Shown here piece after piece: positions 4,930-9,394 of a DNA stretch of 9,394 nucleotides (position 1 is the stretch's first letter; each line of letters opens with the position of its first letter). Both the position numbers and the translations under genes were made by a program. Origin of the DNA: Verrucomicrobiota bacterium (GTDB lineage Bacteria > Verrucomicrobiota > Verrucomicrobiia > Chthoniobacterales > UBA10450); contig QHOM01000084.1 of NCBI GenBank assembly GCA_003218785.1, forward strand, positions 1 through 9,394, written 5' to 3'. The notes under the pieces were generated by a model that was not told the DNA's origin, made no database searches, and was given only the letters and a program-made list of their open reading frames with translations.

Positions 4930-5700
4930 ATGAAGACCGCCAAGAAGAGCGCGCCGCGCACGCGCGACCTGGAGCGCATCAACTGGATCGAATTTCGCGA
5001 ATGGGTTCCGGCGAAAATCGATACGGTCCTGCTGCCGCTGGGCACGCTTGAGCCACACGGCGTCGCACCCAACGGAACGGACATTCTCGCGCCAGTGGCA
5101 ATGGCGCGCGAGATCGCCCCGCGCGTCAACGCGATGGTCGCGCCGGCGGTTCCCTATGGATTCACTGGAATCATGGACGCATACCCGGGCAGCTTCACCA
5201 TTCCCGTAGAAGCCTTTCGCAGCTATATTCGCGCTGTTCTTGCTGGGCTGGCCAAGAATAAATTCAAAAATATCATTTTGCTAAACGGCCACGGCGGCGG
5301 GCAGACCGCGATTCTGGGCGCGCTCACCCAAGAAGTCGGACGCGACACGGGCGCGAGAATTCTGGTCGTAAACTGGTGGTCTTACTGCAGCGACGTGACG
5401 CTGGAAGTATTCGGCGAAGATGGTGGCCACGGAGCGGAAAACGAGACCGCATACATCCTGGCGATCGATCCCGCTCTTGTTCAGAAGGAGCATTACAAAT
5501 CAGAGATGGCGACTGCGATTCCGCCACCCAACACGTGGAGCGCGTATCCGTTTCCATCGACCATCATGCTTTACAAAGAAGGCCAGGGTTATCCGAAATT
5601 TGATCTGGTAAAAGCGAGGATCTATTTCAGCAAAGTAAACGACAAAATCGCGCGCCTGATTCGGGAAACGATTAAGAAATGGGACATGGCGGGAGTTTAA
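4930..5700 (+). CDS. Creatininase-family metal-dependent amide hydrolase
   Basis: This 256-residue protein covers the whole creatininase fold. The metal-binding segments are LPLGTLEPHGVAPNGTD (E41, H43, D51), the central ILLNGHGGGQT (H121) and DGGHGAENETA (H167, E170, E172). In Pseudomonas creatininase the equivalent central motif is NGHYEN, with the glutamate as a ligand; here it is NGHGGG, as in most family members that are not true creatininases. The family opens cyclic or formyl amides; characterised members include creatininase, the flavin-pathway FAPy hydrolase and mycofactocin MftE. Its substrate here cannot be named. It follows the deaminase by 66 bases in the same orientation and could act in the same pathway. 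ATG at 4930 is preferred over the overlapping TTG at 4927. Confidence 0.85.
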   Translation: MKTAKKSAPRTRDLERINWIEFREWVPAKIDTVLLPLGTLEPHGVAPNGTDILAPVAMAREIAPRVNAMVAPAVPYGFTGIMDAYPGSFTIPVEAFRSYIRAVLAGLAKNKFKNIILLNGHGGGQTAILGALTQEVGRDTGARILVVNWWSYCSDVTLEVFGEDGGHGAENETAYILAIDPALVQKEHYKSEMATAIPPPNTWSAYPFPSTIMLYKEGQGYPKFDLVKARIYFSKVNDKIARLIRETIKKWDMAGV

Positions 5701-5732
5701 GCGCGACGCCTGGATAACTGGATGCTCGATGC

Positions 5733-5821
5733 TGTAGAGGCGGCCGTGTCGGCTGCAACTGCAAATTCCTGCAGGCGACACGCCCGTTCGGCTATCGCTC
5801 AGGGCAGGCTCTGCCGCTACA
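5733..5821. repeat. Palindromic repeat upstream of rpoN (copy 1 of a family)
   Basis: This 89-base unit begins TGTAGAGGCGGC and ends GCCGCTACA, so its ends are complementary apart from one base. It holds internal inverted parts such as GGCGACACGCC. Bases 5733-5758 match 7271-7296 at 21 of 26 positions. It fills most of the 179-base gap between the creatininase-family gene and rpoN; I see no gene in that gap. Confidence 0.6.
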
Positions 5822-5879
5822 GGACGTTTCAGCGTGTGAATTGCTTGCTTGTCGCCAGCTGCACCGGTAAATTCGGCGT

Positions 5880-7234
5880 ATGGCCGGCCACGGAATGCAC
5901 CAGTCGCAGAACCTTGCGCTGCAACAAATTCTCGCGCCGCAACTCCAGCAAAGCCTTCTCATCCTCCAGACGCCATTGCTCGAGCTCCGCAACCTGGTTC
6001 AACAGGAAATGGAGACGAACCCCGTGCTCGATGAATTGCCGGATGACCCGAGTCTCGACGGCCCCAACGGCGCCGAGCCTTCGGCCGACGACAATTTCAA
6101 GGAGGAATTCGAGAAGCTGGCGAGCCTGGATGAGGAATGGCGCGATTACATGGCGCAGTCGAGTGGCTACAGCGGCCGTTCGCAGGAAGCAAAAGACAAG
6201 CGCCAGTTCTTTTTCGATTCCATCGCCATGCAGGAAACGCTTCAGCAGCACCTTATGGGGCAGCTGAATCAGACCGCGCTCAACGCTGGTCGGAAGAAAT
6301 GGCACTCAGTTCCGGAATTCCGAAGGAAGATTTCGAGAAGATGCTTACGCTCATCCAGAGCTTCTATCCACAAGGCGTGGGCGCGCGCGATTTGCGCGAG
6401 TGTCTACTCATTCAATTGCAGCGTGAAGGGAAAGAAGGCAGCCTCGAATACAAAATTATCTCCGAGCACATGGAAGATTTGGGAAAGCGCCGCTTTCCCG
6501 AAATTGCGCGACGAATGGGCATCAGCGTGGAGGAAGTGCAAAAGTGCGCCAACAACATCGCGCGGCTGAACCCGCGCCCTGGTCAGGTCTTCGCCGCCGC
6601 CCCGCAAAACTACGTGCTACCGGACGTGACTGTGGAAAAGGTGGACGGCGATTACCAGATTACCCTAAACAACGAGCAAATCCCGCATCTACGGATCAGC
6701 AATATCTACAAGGACATTATCGCGCAGGACAGCAACGGCGCTGAAGTCAAAGATTACATCCGCGACAAAATCCGGAGCGGCAAATTCCTGATCCGATCGA
6801 TCCACCAGCGCCAGCAAACGATTTCCAATATCACGCACCAGATCGTTTCGCGGCAACGGGATTTCTTTGAGCACGGCCCATCGCATCTGAAGCCGATGAC
6901 CATGGGGGACATCGCCGATGCGATTGGCGTGCACGAGACCACGGTCAGCCGCGCCGTGTCCGGAAAATACATGGCCAGCCCTCAGGGTATTTTCGAGATG
7001 AAATACTTTTTCACGCCCGGATATCAAACTGCTACGGGCGAATCGATGAGCAACACAAGCGTGAAAGAAGCCATCCTTGATTTGGTGAAGCACGAGCCTG
7101 GCAGCTCGCCGTTGAGCGACCAGGAGATCGTCGAAATTCTGACTGAGCGCGGCATTCCCATCGCGCGCCGCACGGTGGCCAAGTACCGCACCGAATTGAA
7201 TATTCTGCCGAGCCACATGCGGCGGAAATATTAG
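5880..7234 (+). pseudogene. rpoN: Sigma-54 factor RpoN, broken by internal deletion and frameshift
   Basis: The first part, from ATG 5880 to about 6284, encodes region I (LALQQILAPQLQQSLLILQT, ELRNLVQQEMETNPVLDE), the acidic region II and the start of region III (FFFDSIAMQETLQQHLMGQL). From about 6290 the match moves to another frame: SEEMALSSGIPKEDFEKML, core-binding FYPQGVGARDLRECLLIQLQ, the helix-turn-helix MGDIADAIGVHETTVSRAVS with MASPQGIFEMKYFF, and the RpoN box ARRTVAKYRTELNILPS near the end. About 23-24 residues normally found between QLNQTALN and EEMAL (containing the family's DDxGYL-like segment) are missing in every frame. The lesion fits loss of about 70 bases (length of form 3n+1), not a programmed shift. 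Read as is, translation from 5880 would stop at 6569; an ATG at 6299 could restart the C-terminal 311 residues. An assembly error is a serious alternative. Confidence 0.85.
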
Positions 7235-7237
7235 TCA

Positions 7238-7265
7238 ATTTCGGATTGCGGAAATCGGATTTCGG
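7238..7265 (+). repeat. Four heptanucleotide tandem repeats after rpoN
   Basis: The units ATTTCGG, ATTGCGG, AAATCGG and ATTTCGG run in tandem without spacers, starting four bases after the rpoN stop codon. The period is the same as in the array at 860-894, but the unit differs. Confidence 0.6.
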
Positions 7266-7270
7266 AAACT

Positions 7271-7337
7271 TGTAGCGGCGGCTGTGTCAGCCGCAAGAGA
7301 TCGGGCGCGACCGTCCTGCACAGGGCGCATTCGCTAC
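7271..7337. repeat. Palindromic repeat downstream of rpoN (copy 2 of a family)
   Basis: It starts TGTAGCGGCGGC like the copy at 5733. GCGGCT (7278-7283) pairs perfectly with AGCCGC (7289-7294) around GTGTC. The distal part, CAGGGCGCATTCGCTAC, resembles the end of the first copy more loosely. The two copies bracket rpoN. Confidence 0.55.
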
Positions 7338-7370
7338 GGCGAAGCGGGTGCGCCGACTATCCTTAAAAAA

Positions 7371-7402
7371 ATCTGTGTTTCATCCGTGTCGATCTGTGGC
7401 TA
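7371..7402 (+). repeat. ATCYGTG repeats with helical spacing before dciA
   Basis: ATCTGTG (7371), ATCCGTG (7382) and ATCTGTG (7392) recur every 10-11 bases and end 14 bases before the dciA start. Bases 7379-7402 match 7866-7889 in direct orientation at 19 of 24 positions, so dciA lies between two copies. The gap 7235-7415 holds only repeats. Confidence 0.5.
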
Positions 7403-7415
7403 AATAATCCTTCCC

Positions 7416-7775
7416 ATGGACCGTTCTCTTCGCGCCGCAGTGATCGCCGAATGGCGGGGACTTCCCGAGAGAAAAGTGCGGCCGGATCGCTGGCAATCAC
7501 CAGCTGACCTGGTGCCGAAGTTGATGCAGCGGCTCGGATTACGCGAGCGCTTGCGCGAGACAGAAGTGATCGACGCTTGGTCAAAAATCGTCGGCGAATT
7601 CATCGCCGCGCATTCTGCACCGGTTGCGTTACGCGACGGCATTCTCTACGTCCGCGTTCTCCAACCGGCCCTGCACTACGAACTCGAACAAGTTTCCAAG
7701 ATCGAAATCCTGCGAAAATTGAAACAACGCTTCGGCGGAAAGACCATCCGCGATATCCGTTTCCGCGTCGGCTGA
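7416..7775 (+). CDS. DciA-like protein (DUF721)
   Basis: This 119-residue protein matches the DUF721/DciA family. The core (about residues 50-119) contains VIDAWSKIVGEFIAAHSAPV, RDGILYVRVLQPALHYELEQ and a basic end FGGKTIRDIRFRVG. The N-terminal 45 residues are basic, with a helical stretch PADLVPKLMQRLGLRERLRE. DciA proteins are the ancestral loaders or regulators of the replicative helicase DnaB in bacteria without DnaC or DnaI; the fold resembles a KH domain and binds nucleic acid. Length is normal for the short class. ATG at 7416 is the only sensible start, though no strong ribosome-binding site is seen. It stands alone between repeat-filled gaps. The family call is firm; the helicase-loading role comes from other species. 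Confidence 0.8.
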   Translation: MDRSLRAAVIAEWRGLPERKVRPDRWQSPADLVPKLMQRLGLRERLRETEVIDAWSKIVGEFIAAHSAPVALRDGILYVRVLQPALHYELEQVSKIEILRKLKQRFGGKTIRDIRFRVG

Positions 7776-7787
7776 TCCTGCAGCATG

Positions 7788-7889
7788 TAACCACGAATGC
7801 ACACCAATAAACACGAGGGAAAGCGCGACTGCCAGGCACGCCTTAAAAATTCGGCATCATTTGCGTTAATTCGTGTCGATTAGTGGTTA
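7788..7889. repeat. Inverted repeat between convergent dciA and HTTM genes
   Basis: The left arm starts TAACCAC at 7788 and the right arm ends GTGGTTA at 7889; across 24 bases the arms are complementary at 19 positions. The arms belong to the same sequence family as 7379-7402. It lies between two convergent genes, so it could end transcription in both directions, but there is no GC stem with a T-tract. The gap 7776-7955 holds nothing else that I recognise. Confidence 0.5.
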
Positions 7890-7955
7890 GTCGATTTTGA
7901 GAAATTCGCCTCGCAGATTCCGTAGAAGTTAGTGAAGGGGGTTATTGTCGATCCG

Positions 7956-8915
7956 TTACGGTGTGAGTTGTTTCGTAAAAACTGCGTGGAATCGTTGACG
8001 ATACGCGAGGGAAAGAGATCCGAAATCAGGGCCGAACGCGGCAAGATTCAATACGATCATAATGAGGGCGAAAAGATACATTCCCATTGTCAATCCGATG
8101 GCGACATGCATCCCCAGAATGCAAACCAGCCAAACGGACCGGGTCTTTTTCATCCAAATGAAGAATACATAACCAAGTTCGAGCAGGCAGATTGAAATCC
8201 CGAGTACAGGCAGAAGGTATTTAAATCGAATAAGAACGTCCGGTGAAATGATATTAAAAGGTGGTCGTGTCAGTGATCGCCAGAGATTTGTTCCGTCCCA
8301 CCAGCCGCTGCCCAGGCATTTCGCCAAGCCTCCGAAAAAGTAAACGAAGCATAGGTGCAACTGTAAAACGCGCCGCCAAAAGCCTAAAAGTTGTGGATCC
8401 TTCGGTTTTGTTTTTACCAGCCGGTGATCAAGAGAGTACCGATCAGGCAGCGGCGACAACATCAAATAAAAGAGTCCCATGGTCATAAAGTTATCGGCAC
8501 CGTATGCCAGTAACCCGCCACTTTCAGCCGCGCAGAGGTGAAGAAACCAGGCAATTATTGCTGCCGGGCGGCAGAAAAGTCCCAGCAACAAACAACATCC
8601 CGCACAAAGCAAGCAGGCCCAGGCAACAGAAAGTACTGTTTCTTCGCCGATGCCGATGTGGCCGCCAAGAGCAACAAGCCAACCAAGTTTCGGAATGAAA
8701 GGACTGTCGAAAGAGATAATCGCCTCTCCCAAGTCGCGGCTGACAAGACCGCTGCCAGTCCGGGCGAACAAGTAATTCCAGTCACTTTTCAAGAACAGCG
8801 CGTAGACTGCAACTTGCAGACCCAGGCCGATACGCAAAACGGTAAGCCACTTATCGGTTTCTGGCGGAAACAGAAAGCCCATCAATCGGTTCCACCATCG
8901 CCGTAGCCATGTCAT
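7956..8915 (-). CDS. HTTM-type polytopic membrane protein (vitamin K gamma-carboxylase-like membrane domain)
   Basis: This 319-residue integral membrane protein has about eight hydrophobic segments: roughly 24-42, 76-89, 93-114, 117-130, 142-155, 182-201, 233-255 and 261-294. Typical HTTM features are LRIGLGL in the first segment, YGADNFMTMGLFYLMLSPLP near 138-157, and LCFVYFFGGLAKCLGSGWWDGTNLW near 188-212. The domain is shared with gamma-glutamyl carboxylase, but the bacterial proteins are mostly uncharacterised and no carboxylase C-terminal domain is present here. The ATG at 8915 overlaps the stop of the upstream gene as ATGA, so translation is coupled. Its base composition looks less GC-rich than the plus-strand genes around it, possibly because it is a membrane protein or was acquired. 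Function is unknown. Confidence 0.75.
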   Translation of the reverse strand: MTWLRRWWNRLMGFLFPPETDKWLTVLRIGLGLQVAVYALFLKSDWNYLFARTGSGLVSRDLGEAIISFDSPFIPKLGWLVALGGHIGIGEETVLSVAWACLLCAGCCLLLGLFCRPAAIIAWFLHLCAAESGGLLAYGADNFMTMGLFYLMLSPLPDRYSLDHRLVKTKPKDPQLLGFWRRVLQLHLCFVYFFGGLAKCLGSGWWDGTNLWRSLTRPPFNIISPDVLIRFKYLLPVLGISICLLELGYVFFIWMKKTRSVWLVCILGMHVAIGLTMGMYLFALIMIVLNLAAFGPDFGSLSLAYRQRFHAVFTKQLTP

Positions 8916-9394
8916 CGCGTTGTTGACTGGTTTTCTTCGTTACGAAGGCTGAAATCGAAGCTGAACATGGGTTGGAACGATTCTTTTTTCCCATGTTCAA
9001 AGTCACTGATGCCAGGCATGTTGACCGATCCGAAAATGGCCCGAATCTTTTTCACATCCGGGTGCTCCTGCCAAACGGAGAACGCGAGCATTTTAACTAT
9101 CACTTCCCGTAACGGCTCGTAACCGGGCTCCGCCAACCTGTCTAATAAACTGTCCAAACGGAGGGCGGCGGCTCTCCCGCTCACATGCGGCGAGTCATAT
9201 TCGACCCGGCCGTCATGGTAATATAGTTCCAAGGTCAACTTGTGGTGACCCGGGATATTCGGCGCAAAAAAGCCGTATCCCGATTGGCTGCCCGCAGCAT
9301 GCAGGTACGTGGCGATAGCCCGCCGCACCGGATTAGAGCCAGCCAGCTCCTTACCCAACACCGATGTCGCGACCAGCTCGCCGTCGCGCGCGTA
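8912..9394 (-). CDS. Soluble partner of the HTTM protein, 5' end cut by the window
   Basis: The minus-strand frame is open to the window edge, so the gene is partial; about 160 C-terminal residues are visible. A TTG at 9361 could be misread as its start, but coding clearly continues upstream of it (ELVATSVLGKELAG). Visible features are SGYGFFAPNIPGHHKLTLEL, then YYHDGRVEYDSP, a helical stretch (about AAALRLDSLLDRLAE) and a charged tail. There is no membrane segment in the visible part; an N-terminal anchor may lie outside the window. Its stop overlaps the HTTM start codon by four bases, so the two products are probably made in fixed ratio. Small proteins with a GFFAPN-like motif are, from memory, common next to HTTM genes. 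I assign no function. Confidence 0.65.
   Translation of the reverse strand, partial: YARDGELVATSVLGKELAGSNPVRRAIATYLHAAGSQSGYGFFAPNIPGHHKLTLELYYHDGRVEYDSPHVSGRAAALRLDSLLDRLAEPGYEPLREVIVKMLAFSVWQEHPDVKKIRAIFGSVNMPGISDFEHGKKESFQPMFSFDFSLRNEENQSTTR

Noticed and set aside
6137..6298. Start of the second rpoN frame upstream of 6299
   Set aside because: This part is an out-of-frame shadow of the N-terminal rpoN coding sequence; sigma-54 homology begins only at about 6290.
6260..6301. Programmed ribosomal frameshift in rpoN
   Set aside because: No slippery sequence is visible, and the missing conserved residues occur in no frame, so a deletion explains the data better.
7235..7415. CRISPR-like array
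   Set aside because: The repeats are short, have no regular spacers and belong to different families; no cas gene is present.
7788..7889. Classical bidirectional Rho-independent terminator
   Set aside because: The arms are imperfect and A+T-rich with a 54-base centre and no T-tract, so only a repeat is claimed.
8504..8906. Plus-strand open frames opposite the HTTM gene
   Set aside because: They are antisense to a clear membrane protein and have no recognisable content.

Overview
The window looks like a chromosome segment from a soil-type Verrucomicrobiota bacterium, perhaps Chthoniobacterales. This rests on several short palindromic and tandem repeat families in the gaps, weak Shine-Dalgarno sequences and the mix of protein families. 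It is an inference, because no rRNA or other marker gene is present. I see no tRNA, rRNA or CRISPR array.

Layout. Bases 1-893 hold a Phd/RelE-type toxin-antitoxin pair on the minus strand. It lies between a broken copy of the head of a cbiX gene (116-193) and an intact cbiX (894-1733). Bases 1729-2325 are a RAYT (IS200-like Y1 transposase) element with long imperfect inverted ends; one end carries the cbiX stop codon. Next, on the plus strand, come a small GAF protein related to free methionine-R-sulfoxide reductase (2428-2886), a DR2241-type 4Fe-4S protein (2942-3643), an amidohydrolase/deaminase whose start overlaps it by four bases (3640-4863), and a creatininase-family hydrolase (4930-5700). 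Then follow sigma-54 (rpoN, 5880-7234), which is broken by an internal deletion with frameshift, and a DciA/DUF721 protein (7416-7775). On the minus strand, converging on dciA, are an HTTM-type polytopic membrane protein (7956-8915) and its translationally coupled soluble partner (8912 to the window edge).

How the parts may work together. Two-lobed CbiX plus a stabilising/4Fe-4S module are joined in one polypeptide in Deinococcus DR2241. Here they are two genes about 1.2 kb apart, with the RAYT element and the GAF gene between them, so the two products may form one metal-tetrapyrrole enzyme. The deaminase is probably cotranscribed with the Fe-S gene, and the creatininase homologue follows in the same direction. 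The two convergent minus-strand genes form a separate membrane module.

The most notable points are the split DR2241 system, the rpoN lesion, the RAYT end forming the cbiX stop, the duplicated cbiX head around the toxin-antitoxin pair, palindromes inside the Fe-S coding sequence, and several families of short repeats, including two heptanucleotide arrays.
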